Notes under the pieces: model-generated
What the model was told of the DNA's origin: nothing
Database searches by the model: none
The model's input: the letters and a program-made list of their open reading frames with translations, nothing else
Origin: Dorea_A sp016295505
Lineage (GTDB): Bacteria > Bacillota > Clostridia > Lachnospirales > Lachnospiraceae
Direction of reading: 5' to 3'
DNA length: 64,000 nucleotides
Assembly (NCBI RefSeq): GCF_039832105.1
Contig: NZ_JBDOHS010000008.1
Coordinates: 62,001 to 126,000, forward strand
Shown here: positions 43,398-52,112 of the stretch, one piece after another
How the letters are laid out: each line of letters starts with the position of its first letter
Numbering within the stretch: the first letter of the stretch is position 1
Program-made: the position numbers and the translations under genes

Positions 43398-43721
43398 TTA
43401 CATTCCACTTACAATCGCTGCTCCGAAGATAGCAGCAAATACGATATATACCACCAGAATCACTGCCATAATAGCCAGATTCGCACGACAATAATTTCTC
43501 CTGTTCACATTACCGTTTTTACTGAACGCCCATACCAAATACAGAATAATCCCCGCACATGGAATGAACGATGCAAGAATTGTCAATACCCAGTCACCCA
43601 TTGACATCGGGCTGGTGTCCATTGTCGGCTGAGGAACCGATGGATTCCCGCCATTATTGTAATTATAGTCAAAATTGTCCTGGTATCCCTGATTTGTCTG
43701 CATGTTATTATTTTCATCCAT
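43398..43721 (-). CDS. Small membrane protein with Asn/Gln/Tyr-rich N-terminus
   Basis: 107 residues, ATG at 43721 behind AAGGAGGGG. Residues 1-40 are polar and rich in Asn, Gln, Tyr and Pro; two membrane helices follow (about 43-66 and 80-105) separated by NGNVNRRNYCRANLA. This resembles the DUF4190/YqaE-like group of small membrane proteins seen in Lachnospiraceae. Function unknown. It has its own promoter at the end of the rnf operon. Confidence 0.75.
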   Translation of the reverse strand: MDENNNMQTNQGYQDNFDYNYNNGGNPSVPQPTMDTSPMSMGDWVLTILASFIPCAGIILYLVWAFSKNGNVNRRNYCRANLAIMAVILVVYIVFAAIFGAAIVSGM

Positions 43722-43756
43722 TGTAAGATCCCCTCCTTATTTTACTCCTGTCTGTT

Positions 43757-43785
43757 ATTCTACCATGGAACGATTCTTTCTGCAA
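43757..43785 (-). promoter_or_regulatory. Promoter of the small membrane protein gene
   Basis: Minus-strand TTGCAG (43780-43785), 17-base spacer, extended -10 TGGTAGAAT (core 43757-43762). Confidence 0.65.
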
Positions 43786-43791
43786 TCAGAT

Positions 43792-44259
43792 TTACCGTAC
43801 TCCTGTGATCGCCTTTCTAAGCATCAGGCACATATTATTATAATAATAACTCATCGGAGGTTCTCCCGGAAAAAACCGCAGCATTCGCCAGATATAGAAA
43901 ACAATCATACCTGCAACTATCATAACCAGCAGATGCTTCATGTATTTTCCCATGTCGCGCAGAAGAATATACCTGTTCCACAAAAGCAGAAAAAAATAAC
44001 CAACAACAGCATAGACAAATGGATGCATGTTCCATGCACCTTCAAGATCCAGATGAAGCAGACACACCGCTGCCCTTGTAAGTCCGCATGCCGGGCATGG
44101 ATAGCCTGTCAGCCAGACCATAGGACACATACTGTGCAGAAACAGTTTCAGATATGCAAAATAGGCGATTATAATTATAATCGCCCATTTTAAATCTTTG
44201 ATATCACTCTTCAAACGAGAATATGCATCACAGATCATTTGATGAAAAGTCCGTTTCAT
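43792..44259 (-). CDS. DUF2752-containing membrane protein
   Basis: 155 residues from ATG at 44259; a TTG four codons upstream is open but lacks ribosome-site spacing. Three membrane segments with the DUF2752 motif GYPCPACGLTRAA. The CxxC motif next to a membrane segment suggests metal or redox chemistry, but no function is known. It begins 15 bases after the rnfB stop, so it is probably the last gene of the rnf operon. Confidence 0.8.
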   Translation of the reverse strand: MKRTFHQMICDAYSRLKSDIKDLKWAIIIIIAYFAYLKLFLHSMCPMVWLTGYPCPACGLTRAAVCLLHLDLEGAWNMHPFVYAVVGYFFLLLWNRYILLRDMGKYMKHLLVMIVAGMIVFYIWRMLRFFPGEPPMSYYYNNMCLMLRKAITGVR

Positions 44260-44274
44260 ATCTTCATCCAAATC

Positions 44275-45066
44275 CTAAAGAATGATCTTCTTCGGACATT
44301 TCTCTGCACAAGCACCACAGTTTGTACATTTTTCAGGATCGATATGTGCAACATTACCTTCTACCTTAACGGCTTCAAACTGGCAGACTTTCTCACACAT
44401 CTTACATCCGATACATCCGACAGAACAAGCCTGCATTACGGCTTTACCTTTATCTCTTGAGCTGCACTGTACCAGATGCTTCTGTTCATACGGAACCAGC
44501 TCAATCAGCTTCTTTGGACATACTGCAATACATTTTCCACATGCTTTACATGCTTCTTTGTCTACTACAGCCACACCGTCTACGATATGGATTGCATCGA
44601 ACGGACAGGCCTTCACGCAGCTGCCTTCTCCGAGACATCCGTAATTACATGCCTTCGGACCGCCGTCCTGCATCATATTGACCATCGTACAGTCTTTCAG
44701 GCCATGATACTCATATTCCTGTTTTGCCTTATCACAGGTTCCGGCACATTTTACAAAAGCCACCTGATGTACCTGTTCGCCTGCAGCAATTCCCATGATC
44801 TCTCCGATCTTTGCCGCAACCGGAGCTCCGCCGACCGGACATCCGCCCACTTCAGCTTCTCCCTTTACGATCGCAGCGGCAAGGCCGGAACAACCAGCGT
44901 AGCCACAACCACCACAGTTGTTTCCCGGAAGTACTCCGAGAATTGCTTCTTCTCTCTCATCTACTTCTACTGCAAATTTCTTACCAGCGATTCCGAGGAA
45001 CACACCAATGAATAACCCGGTGCCGCCTACGATTACCGCAGCAAGAATAATTCCTGTAACACTCAT
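44275..45066 (-). CDS. rnfB: Rnf complex subunit RnfB (Fe-S protein)
   Basis: 263 residues from MSVTGIILAAVIVGG at 45066 behind AGGAGG; the upstream in-frame start is unlikely. One membrane helix, then a 4Fe-4S motif (NNCGGCGYAGCSGLA...GGCP) and several ferredoxin clusters (CPFDAI, CKACGKCIAVCP, CIGCKMCEKVC, CTNCGACAEKCP). RnfB accepts electrons from reduced ferredoxin. It ends the rnfCDGEAB order, typical of clostridia. Confidence 0.95.
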   Translation of the reverse strand: MSVTGIILAAVIVGGTGLFIGVFLGIAGKKFAVEVDEREEAILGVLPGNNCGGCGYAGCSGLAAAIVKGEAEVGGCPVGGAPVAAKIGEIMGIAAGEQVHQVAFVKCAGTCDKAKQEYEYHGLKDCTMVNMMQDGGPKACNYGCLGEGSCVKACPFDAIHIVDGVAVVDKEACKACGKCIAVCPKKLIELVPYEQKHLVQCSSRDKGKAVMQACSVGCIGCKMCEKVCQFEAVKVEGNVAHIDPEKCTNCGACAEKCPKKIIL

Positions 45067-45080
45067 TGTTATGCCTCCTC

Positions 45081-45656
45081 TTATAATAATCCTGAGAATC
45101 CGCAGAACGCGATCGCCATCAGACAAGCCGTAATCAGAACGATCGGAGTTCCCTGGAAGGATTCTGATATGTCGTTATACTCAATCTTCTCACGAATTCC
45201 TGCCATGATCACAATTGCGATCAGGAATCCGACAGATGTACCAACTCCATTGATCACACCCTCAAGAAGTGTATATTCCTTCTGTACGTTCGTAAGTGCT
45301 ACACCAAGAACCGCACAGTTTGTTGTGATCAGAGGAAGATATACTCCCAATGCATTATACAATGGAGGCATCGCTTTTTTCAGGAACATCTCTACGAACT
45401 GTACCAGTGCAGCAATGATCAGAATGAAAACGATCGTCTGCAGATACTCGAATCCAAGCGGTGTCAGAATAAATTTATAAATTAAACCTGTTACAAATGA
45501 AGCAATTGTGATAACGAATACAACCGCACCACCCATTCCGGCAGCAGTGTCTACCTTCTTGGAAACACCAAGGAACGGACAGATTCCCAGGAACTGGCTG
45601 AGTACGACGTTATTCACAAGAGCGGAACCAATTGCAATAATCAATAATTCTTTCAT
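45081..45656 (-). CDS. rnfA: Rnf complex subunit RnfA
   Basis: 191 residues, six membrane segments. It begins IAIGSALVNNVVLSQFLGICPFLGVSKK, with the cysteine (GICPFLG) shared by RnfA/NqrE that helps bind the intramembrane Fe-S cluster with RnfE. It lies 13 bases after rnfE. Confidence 0.95.
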   Translation of the reverse strand: MKELLIIAIGSALVNNVVLSQFLGICPFLGVSKKVDTAAGMGGAVVFVITIASFVTGLIYKFILTPLGFEYLQTIVFILIIAALVQFVEMFLKKAMPPLYNALGVYLPLITTNCAVLGVALTNVQKEYTLLEGVINGVGTSVGFLIAIVIMAGIREKIEYNDISESFQGTPIVLITACLMAIAFCGFSGLL

Positions 45657-45669
45657 CTATGTACTCCTC

Positions 45670-46389
45670 CTACTTTTCATTTCCTGTTGGGAACACTTTT
45701 CCTTCACATCCACCGCAGGAAGCACAATCTGTGCCACATCCCTGAGGTGCTGCAATCTTCTTGCCTTTCTTCTCTGCATTCTTGCGGATCTTGTTCATAG
45801 CCGCAACAAGGAATGCAAGTACCAGGAATGCTCCCGGAGGAAGAATGAAGATTGTAACCGGAACATATCCGCCTACACCGGCAGCGGTATCTGCAAGAGG
45901 AAGAATCTGTGCTCCGAAGATAGCGCCAGTACCGATCAGCTCACGGACAATACCGATACAGGTAAGTCCGAATGTAAATCCAAGTCCCATACCGATTCCA
46001 TCAAAGATAGAAGGAATTACCGGATTCTTAGACGCATAACTTTCTGCACGTCCAAGAATGATACAGTTAACTACGATCAGAGGAATATAAATTCCCAGTG
46101 AATCATACAGACTTGGAACGAAACCTTCCAGAAGGAACTGTACAATTGTAACGAAAGATGCTACGACTACGATAAACGCCGGCATTCTGACAGAATCCGG
46201 AATAATCTTACGCAACATGGAAATCAACATGTTGGACAGCACAAGTACGACCGTTGTAGAAAGGCCCATACCTACACCGTTCATGGCGGATGTTGTTACC
46301 GCCAGGGTCGGACACATACCTAACATCAAAACGAAGGTAGGATTTTCTTTGATCAGACCGTTATATACTCTTTCAGTACATTTATTCAT
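45670..46389 (-). CDS. rnfE: Rnf complex subunit RnfE with cysteine-rich C-terminal tail
   Basis: 239 residues. Six membrane segments, with LGMCPTLAVTTSAMNG carrying the conserved cysteine that pairs with RnfA. Unusually, the basic C-terminal extension holds C218, C222, C225 and C228 (C-x3-C-x2-C-x2-C), a possible metal or Fe-S site on the cytoplasmic side. Typical RnfE proteins are about 200-230 residues. Confidence 0.93.
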   Translation of the reverse strand: MNKCTERVYNGLIKENPTFVLMLGMCPTLAVTTSAMNGVGMGLSTTVVLVLSNMLISMLRKIIPDSVRMPAFIVVVASFVTIVQFLLEGFVPSLYDSLGIYIPLIVVNCIILGRAESYASKNPVIPSIFDGIGMGLGFTFGLTCIGIVRELIGTGAIFGAQILPLADTAAGVGGYVPVTIFILPPGAFLVLAFLVAAMNKIRKNAEKKGKKIAAPQGCGTDCASCGGCEGKVFPTGNEK

Positions 46390-46402
46390 CTCTAACTACC
46401 TC

Positions 46403-46984
46403 CTATTGAAATGCATTCTGGTAATAACCAAGGGCTGCATTCACAGCACCGGTTACTGCTCTTGAAGTAATCGTTGCACCGCTTAACGCATCGATCGGTT
46501 CTCCGTCTCCGCCGTCTTTGGATACTACAAATTTTTCTGCCTGTTTTCCTTCATACTGACCATAGAATGCCGGCTCTGTCGCTTTCATTCCAAGTCCGGC
46601 AGTCTCGCTGATGGACAGAATGGAAACTCCGTTCACCGTACCATCTGCTGTGATACCAACTGTAATCTGAATGCTTCCTCCAAATCCGTCCTTATCGGTC
46701 GTTGTGATAACGTATCCCTCTTCACCAACGATACATACTTCATCAATTGTTGCGTTTACACCCATATCAGCGATTGCTTTATCTGCAGCAGCCTGATCAA
46801 CCTCTGTTGCCTCAAATTCTTCCAGATCCGCCTCAGGAAATACAGCCTGCCATGCTTCCTTTTTCGCACTTTCCTGTACCTGAGCAATCGGATCTTTCGT
46901 AATCTCATATACGACACCGAGTGCAAGGCCTGCTATCAAAGTAATCATTGTAAGGATCAATGTATTTTTTACAATCTTATTCAT
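46403..46984 (-). CDS. rnfG: Rnf complex subunit RnfG (FMN-binding)
   Basis: 193 residues. One N-terminal membrane helix (about 8-26) and an extracytoplasmic FMN-binding domain. The motif LSGATITSRAV carries the Thr to which ApbE would attach FMN; ISETAGLGMKA is also conserved. The rnfD stop and rnfG start share a base (TAATG), indicating translational coupling. Confidence 0.95.
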   Translation of the reverse strand: MNKIVKNTLILTMITLIAGLALGVVYEITKDPIAQVQESAKKEAWQAVFPEADLEEFEATEVDQAAADKAIADMGVNATIDEVCIVGEEGYVITTTDKDGFGGSIQITVGITADGTVNGVSILSISETAGLGMKATEPAFYGQYEGKQAEKFVVSKDGGDGEPIDALSGATITSRAVTGAVNAALGYYQNAFQ

Positions 46985-47934
46985 TATTTCTCTCCTCCTT
47001 TACCGAATGGTTTTGGAAGAGTAACCTTCTCGATCAACGGAACTAAAAGGTTACTGATGATGATCGCATAGGAAACACCCTCTGCGGAAGCACCAAAGAG
47101 ACGGAACAGTCCGGTCAGGACGCCCAGCAGGACACCGTATACATACTGTCCTTTCTTCGTGATCGGTGATGTAACATAATCAGTAGCCATAAACCATGCA
47201 CCGAGCATCAGACCGCCTCCACACAGATGTGCTGTAATATACTGTGGATCAAAGAATCCAATCTCCGGATTCGCAAAATGTCCAAAGATACCAATAAAGA
47301 TCACAAATGACACGATATAAGTTCCCGGAATCCGAAGATCAATGATTCCCAGAAGAATCAGGAAGATCGCACCGATGATAATTGCGATCACAGATGTTTC
47401 TCCGATCGTTCCCGGAATTGTTCCGATCAGCATATCCATACTGTTCACAGCCTCTCCACTCTTCAGAGCAGCAAGAGGAGTCGGACCCGTCACACCATCA
47501 TATACAAATGTAGTCATCTGACTTGTAAATGAAATCAACAGGAAACATCTTGCACCCAGCGCCGGGTTCATGAAATTCTGTCCCAATCCGCCAAACAACT
47601 GTTTTACGATCAGGATTGCAAAGATACTTCCGAGAGCGCCCATCCACCAAGGTGCTGTAGGCGGCATGTTAAGTCCAAGCAATAATCCTGTAACAACTGC
47701 ACTCCAGTCACCAACCGTGATCTTTTTGTGCATCAATCTTTCATATATGTACTCTGTCAGAACTGCCGTTACCGTTGTGGTAATCAACATTCCAAGTGCC
47801 GGCAGTTTAAAGTTCCATACACCAAACAAAGCAGCTGGCAACAGTGCAACGGTTACCATTAACATAATGTTGCTTGTGGTAGCTTTGGAACGTATATGTG
47901 GTGAAGATGACATTTTTAAATTGTTCTCACTCAC
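46984..47934 (-). CDS. rnfD: Rnf complex subunit RnfD
   Basis: 316 residues, about nine membrane segments, RnfD/NqrB family. The segment DGVTGPTPLAALKSG corresponds to the flavinylated-threonine motif (usually TGATPL in relatives; here the Ala is Pro). It carries covalent FMN and probably part of the ion channel. Confidence 0.94.
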   Translation of the reverse strand: MSENNLKMSSSPHIRSKATTSNIMLMVTVALLPAALFGVWNFKLPALGMLITTTVTAVLTEYIYERLMHKKITVGDWSAVVTGLLLGLNMPPTAPWWMGALGSIFAILIVKQLFGGLGQNFMNPALGARCFLLISFTSQMTTFVYDGVTGPTPLAALKSGEAVNSMDMLIGTIPGTIGETSVIAIIIGAIFLILLGIIDLRIPGTYIVSFVIFIGIFGHFANPEIGFFDPQYITAHLCGGGLMLGAWFMATDYVTSPITKKGQYVYGVLLGVLTGLFRLFGASAEGVSYAIIISNLLVPLIEKVTLPKPFGKGGEK

Positions 47935-47961
47935 GTTTGTTCACCTCTTCTTCTTTCTGAT

Positions 47962-49284
47962 TTATTTTTTCTTCTTGCGGTTTGCTAAAGCAATCTTTCT
48001 CATAGATCCAATCGCCTGTTTCAGCGGACGCTTAGCAGGACAGACAAAACTACAAGAACCACATTCCATACATTCCAGTCCCTCATGAGCTGTAAACGTT
48101 GCTTCATCCTGACGTTCCGCATAATCGGCAAGTCTTGACGGAATCAGACGGCTCGGACATGCATCCACACATCGTCCGCAGTTAATACATGCGGAAGGCT
48201 CAAACTTCGCAACTTCGTCTTTTGTAAATCCAAGAATGGAAGAAGATGTCTTGGTAACCGGAACATCAAGCGTGAACATGGAGAATCCCATCATCGGACC
48301 ACCAGAGATCAGTTTTTCCGGTTCTGTCTTAAATCCGCCTGCTGCTTCAACCAGTTCCTGCTGATTGATACCAAATGGTACTCTGAAGTTTCCTGGTTCT
48401 GCCACTGCATCACCACTTACAGTAACAACACGCTCCATAGACGGTTTACCTTCTGCCACTGCCTGATAGATGCTCACAAGTGTAGCTACGTTGTCTACAA
48501 CACACCCTGCATCTGCAGGAAGCATTGCAGAGTTAATTGCTCTTCCTGTTGTAGCATAAATCAGCTGACGCTCACCACCCTGTGGATACTTCGTCTTAAG
48601 CGCAAGCACTTCCATACGTGGTTCATCTTTTGTAAGCTCTTTTAATTTTTCAATACAATCCGGCTTATTATCCTCTACACCAAACAGTCCCTTCGCATTA
48701 TCAAACAGCTTCAGGACAATCTTCATTCCACCGACCAGTTTCTCCGGGGTCTCCATGATCGTTCTGTAATCTGCAGTAATATAAGGTTCACATTCCGCAC
48801 AGTTTGCAATAATATAGTCAATCTTATCCGGTTCCTTCGGTGACAATTTTACTCTTGTCGGGAAACCTGCACCACCCATACCTACAACGCCGGCATTGCC
48901 AATCGCGTTCAGGATCTCTTCCTTGCTCATCTCTTCCAGCGGTTTCACTGCAGGATACTCTACTTCCTGATATTCCCCATCATTCTCAATTACAATACTA
49001 TTTACAGTTCCCCCTGTTGGATTCAGATGTGGAGCAATTGCTTTGACCTTACCAGAAACTGATGCATAGATAGGCGCGGATACAAATCCTCCGGCTTCAG
49101 CGATCATCTGGCCCTTTAATACATGATCGCCAACAGCCACTACCGGAGCTGCAGGAGCGCCGATGTGCTGGGACATTGGATATACCAGATCGCCCTTAGG
49201 TTTTACGTCGACAATCGCCTTATCTTTAGCCAGGCTCTTGCCGTCATCCGGGTGGATACCACCCTTAAATGTTAACAATGCCAT
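47962..49284 (-). CDS. rnfC: Rnf complex subunit RnfC
   Basis: 440 residues from MALLTFKGGIHPDDGKSLAKD at 49284, after AGGAAGGAAAAAAGG; an upstream TTG/ATG is open but is unlikely. It has a Gly-rich NADH/FMN-binding region (GNAGVVGMGGAGFPTRVKLS) and two 4Fe-4S motifs (CINCGRCVDACP and CMECGSCSFVCP). RnfC passes electrons to NAD+, coupling ferredoxin oxidation to Na+ or H+ export. First gene of the operon; no convincing promoter could be fixed in the short leader. Confidence 0.95.
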   Translation of the reverse strand: MALLTFKGGIHPDDGKSLAKDKAIVDVKPKGDLVYPMSQHIGAPAAPVVAVGDHVLKGQMIAEAGGFVSAPIYASVSGKVKAIAPHLNPTGGTVNSIVIENDGEYQEVEYPAVKPLEEMSKEEILNAIGNAGVVGMGGAGFPTRVKLSPKEPDKIDYIIANCAECEPYITADYRTIMETPEKLVGGMKIVLKLFDNAKGLFGVEDNKPDCIEKLKELTKDEPRMEVLALKTKYPQGGERQLIYATTGRAINSAMLPADAGCVVDNVATLVSIYQAVAEGKPSMERVVTVSGDAVAEPGNFRVPFGINQQELVEAAGGFKTEPEKLISGGPMMGFSMFTLDVPVTKTSSSILGFTKDEVAKFEPSACINCGRCVDACPSRLIPSRLADYAERQDEATFTAHEGLECMECGSCSFVCPAKRPLKQAIGSMRKIALANRKKKK

Positions 49285-49409
49285 CCTTTTTTCCTTCCTT
49301 CCTTTTTTCTCTTTATATACTATACAAGAATTTCCCCCGATTATCCAGTAGATACGGACAAATCCTTTGTATATTTCCAAATACATCTTGTCGATTTTTT
49401 AACATAGAA

Positions 49410-49436
49410 AAGATAGAGGCATAGTGCCTCTATCTT
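49410..49436 (-). terminator. Terminator of the cmk-ispH-rpsA operon
   Basis: Perfect 12-base arms AAGATAGAGGCA and TGCCTCTATCTT around a 3-base loop, followed on the minus strand by TTCTATGTTAAAAAATC. It lies 35 bases past the S1 gene stop. Confidence 0.75.
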
Positions 49437-49471
49437 AATATAATCGGTATTCAAAGTTCGCTTTCTGATTA

Positions 49472-50575
49472 TTATTCAGCAGCACTTTCATCCACATTTT
49501 CTGTCTCCGCTTTCTCTTCAGCAACCGGCTCAAGAGCCTTCATGCTCAAGCTGATCTTCTTTTCAGCTTCATTCAGGTCAACAACCTTTGCAGTGATCTC
49601 CTGTCCTACTGACAGAACATCTGACGGTTTATCAACATGCGCTCTGGAAATCTGAGAAACATGAAGAAGTGCATCCACACCCGGTGCCAGTTCTACGAAT
49701 GCACCAAAATCCGTCATTCTTGCAACTTTACCTGTAATAACAGTTCCAACAGCATAATCTGCTGCTGCATTTGCCCATGGATTTGTCTCAGGGAACTTCA
49801 GGCTTAATGCGATCTTTGTCTCATGAATATCTTTGATCATAACTTCAACTTTCTCGCCTACCTGGAATACTTTCTTAGGATTTTCCACACGTCCCCAGGA
49901 CATTTCAGATATATGAAGAAGTCCGTCAACACCACCAAGATCAATGAATGCACCGAAATCTGTCACATTCTTAACAGTTCCTTCCATTCTGTCGCCAACC
50001 TGGATCTTCTCAAACAATTCTTTCTGCTTTTCTGCACGTTCAGCAACCAGAAGCTGTCTTCTGTCACCGATCACGCGATTTCTTCTGGGATTAAATTCAC
50101 TGATTACGAATTCAATCTCCTGATCCTGATATTTGCTCAGGTCTTTTTCATAAGTATCAGACACAAGACTTGCAGGGATGAATACTCTTGCTTCATCAAC
50201 CACTACGCTTAATCCACCGCCAAGGATCTGAGCGACCGGAGCTCTCAATACTTCATGATTCTCAAAAGCTTCTTTTAATCTTTCATTTCCCTTTTCAGCA
50301 GCCAGTCTCTTATATGTCAGCAGAACCTGACCTTCTCCGTCATTCACCTTTAATACTTTTGCGGACATCTTGTCACCAACAGAAACCATTGTTGTAAGAT
50401 CGGCATTTGTTTCATTGGTGTACTCGCTTCTTGTAATGATACCGTCTGCCTTGTAACCTATATTCAAGATGATCTCATCAGGTTTTACATCGATGACTGT
50501 ACCATCTACAACCTCTCCGTTTCTAATTGTTTTAAATGAATCTTCCAACATTTGTTCAAAAGTTAATTCTGACAT
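49472..50575 (-). CDS. rpsA: S1-domain RNA-binding protein (RpsA-like)
   Basis: 367 residues from MSELTFEQMLEDSFKTI at 50575 behind GAGGAGG. Four S1 repeats (about 17-90, 105-172, 190-262 and 275-345), e.g. GTVKNVTDFGAFIDLGGVDGLLHISEMSWGR. The acidic C-terminus is disordered-looking. It is shorter than E. coli S1 (six repeats) and is often called ribosomal protein S1 in Firmicutes. Its start overlaps the ispH end by 20 bases; in many clostridia the two are one fused protein. Confidence 0.9.
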   Translation of the reverse strand: MSELTFEQMLEDSFKTIRNGEVVDGTVIDVKPDEIILNIGYKADGIITRSEYTNETNADLTTMVSVGDKMSAKVLKVNDGEGQVLLTYKRLAAEKGNERLKEAFENHEVLRAPVAQILGGGLSVVVDEARVFIPASLVSDTYEKDLSKYQDQEIEFVISEFNPRRNRVIGDRRQLLVAERAEKQKELFEKIQVGDRMEGTVKNVTDFGAFIDLGGVDGLLHISEMSWGRVENPKKVFQVGEKVEVMIKDIHETKIALSLKFPETNPWANAAADYAVGTVITGKVARMTDFGAFVELAPGVDALLHVSQISRAHVDKPSDVLSVGQEITAKVVDLNEAEKKISLSMKALEPVAEEKAETENVDESAAE

Positions 50576-51413
50576 TATTTTGAACCTCCTCAATTATTTT
50601 CTTGGGCGTGGATGCCCCTGCTGTAATACCTACTGTTTCCACGGACCTTAATTGATTCATATCCAAATCGTCAAGTGTCTGTATATAGTACGTATTCAAA
50701 CATTCTTCTTTACAGATTTCAAATAACTTCTGAGTATTTGAACTACGCTTATCTCCTATCACAACCATAGCATCTACTCTCTCTGCAATGTGACGCGCTT
50801 CTTCCTGCCGTTCTTTCGTCGCATTACAAATCGTATTTAAAACAATTATATCATACCCCTTTTTTGAGATAATTTCAACTAAATCTTTGAATTTATTGTA
50901 GTTAAATGTCGTCTGTGCTACGATGCATATCTTTCCTGCATTTTCTTCAAGATGAAACTTCTGCGCATCCTCTGCCGTCTGTATTACAGTAACACGATCG
51001 CCGGCCCATCCGCGAATCCCCTGAACCTCAGGATGCTCGCCATTTCCGATAATAATAACATGCGTTCCCTCGGCGCTTTCCTCTTCCACAATTTTATGAA
51101 TCTTCTTTACAAACGGACAGGTTGCATCCACACAGGTCAGTCCCCTTTTTTCTATCTTTTCACAGATATATCTTGGAACCCCGTGCGAGCGAATCACCAC
51201 AATTCCCGATTCAACCGCATCCAGTTCCTTCTCATTACAGAGCACTTCCACTCCCTGTTTTTGCAGATCTCTGATGACTTCTTCGTTATGAATGATGGGA
51301 CCATAAGTATAGATTTTCTCCCCCTCATGCTCCCGGGCCTGTGCATAGACCGTATCTACTGCCCGTTTTACCCCGAAGCAGAAGCCGGCAGTTTTTGCAA
51401 GTTCAATCTTCAT
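50556..51413 (-). CDS. ispH: 4-hydroxy-3-methylbut-2-enyl diphosphate reductase IspH
   Basis: 285 residues. IspH makes IPP and DMAPP in the last MEP-pathway step with a [4Fe-4S] cluster. Cluster ligands are C12 (GFCFGVKRA), C99 (DATCPFVKK) and C196 (NTICNAT), and the catalytic Glu is in GEHPEV. It lies between cmk and the S1 gene, a conserved clostridial order. Confidence 0.96.
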   Translation of the reverse strand: MKIELAKTAGFCFGVKRAVDTVYAQAREHEGEKIYTYGPIIHNEEVIRDLQKQGVEVLCNEKELDAVESGIVVIRSHGVPRYICEKIEKRGLTCVDATCPFVKKIHKIVEEESAEGTHVIIIGNGEHPEVQGIRGWAGDRVTVIQTAEDAQKFHLEENAGKICIVAQTTFNYNKFKDLVEIISKKGYDIIVLNTICNATKERQEEARHIAERVDAMVVIGDKRSSNTQKLFEICKEECLNTYYIQTLDDLDMNQLRSVETVGITAGASTPKKIIEEVQNNVRINF

Positions 51414-51437
51414 GATTCCATTCTTATCCTTTCGATG

Positions 51438-52094
51438 TTATTCACACAGTTTTACGATCGCATCTACCACTTCTTCGATCGTCATGCGGGAACTGTCTAC
51501 CAGAACTGCATCTTCTGCCTGCTTAAGAGGTGCGATCTCTCTTGTCATATCACGGTGATCTCTCTGCTCAATATCTGCTTCAATTTCCTTAAGATCACAT
51601 GCGATTCCCTTTTCACAGAGTTCATCGTAACGTCTTTTTGCTCTTGTCTGAACACTGGCTGTCAGAAACACCTTAACATCCGCATTCGGAAGCACACAGG
51701 TTCCGATATCTCTTCCATCCATGATTACATTCTGCGTCCTGGCAAGATTCTGCTGTAATTCCAGAAGCTTTGATCGCACCTGAGGAATTGCAGATGTGAC
51801 AGATGCCATATTTCCCACCTCTTCATCCCGCAGTCTGGAGGTGATATTTCTTCCATTCAGATACACCTGCTGTACCCCATTTTCATACTGGATTGTCACC
51901 TCAGCATCCTGACATGCCAGAATTACTTTTTCTGTCTCATTCGCCTGAATTCCCTGATCCAGAAAATGAATCGCAAGCCCACGGTACATTGCTCCCGTAT
52001 CAACATAGATGTAACCCTTTTTCTGCGCTACCAGTTTTGCTATCGTGCTCTTCCCCGCACCTGCCGGTCCGTCAATCGCCACATTATATCCCAT
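51438..52094 (-). CDS. cmk: Cytidylate kinase
   Basis: 218 residues. P-loop GPAGAGKST (9-17), the NMP-binding segment, and MDGRDIGTCVLPNADVKVFLTAS are diagnostic of Cmk, which phosphorylates CMP and dCMP. It lies 24 bases upstream of ispH on the same transcript; cmk-ispH-rpsA is a frequent order. Confidence 0.97.
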   Translation of the reverse strand: MGYNVAIDGPAGAGKSTIAKLVAQKKGYIYVDTGAMYRGLAIHFLDQGIQANETEKVILACQDAEVTIQYENGVQQVYLNGRNITSRLRDEEVGNMASVTSAIPQVRSKLLELQQNLARTQNVIMDGRDIGTCVLPNADVKVFLTASVQTRAKRRYDELCEKGIACDLKEIEADIEQRDHRDMTREIAPLKQAEDAVLVDSSRMTIEEVVDAIVKLCE

Positions 52095-52112
52095 GATTCT
52101 TTCTCCTCATTA

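Noticed and set aside
9971..49471. A 16-base sequence (GTTCGCTTTCTGATTA) present both near the recA promoter and at the end of the S1 gene
   Set aside because: One shared 16-mer in 64 kb is expected by chance, and the contexts (promoter against gene end) are unrelated.
50952..51758. A 268-codon plus-strand open frame across ispH and cmk
   Set aside because: It spans two well-supported genes on the other strand and has no recognisable domain.
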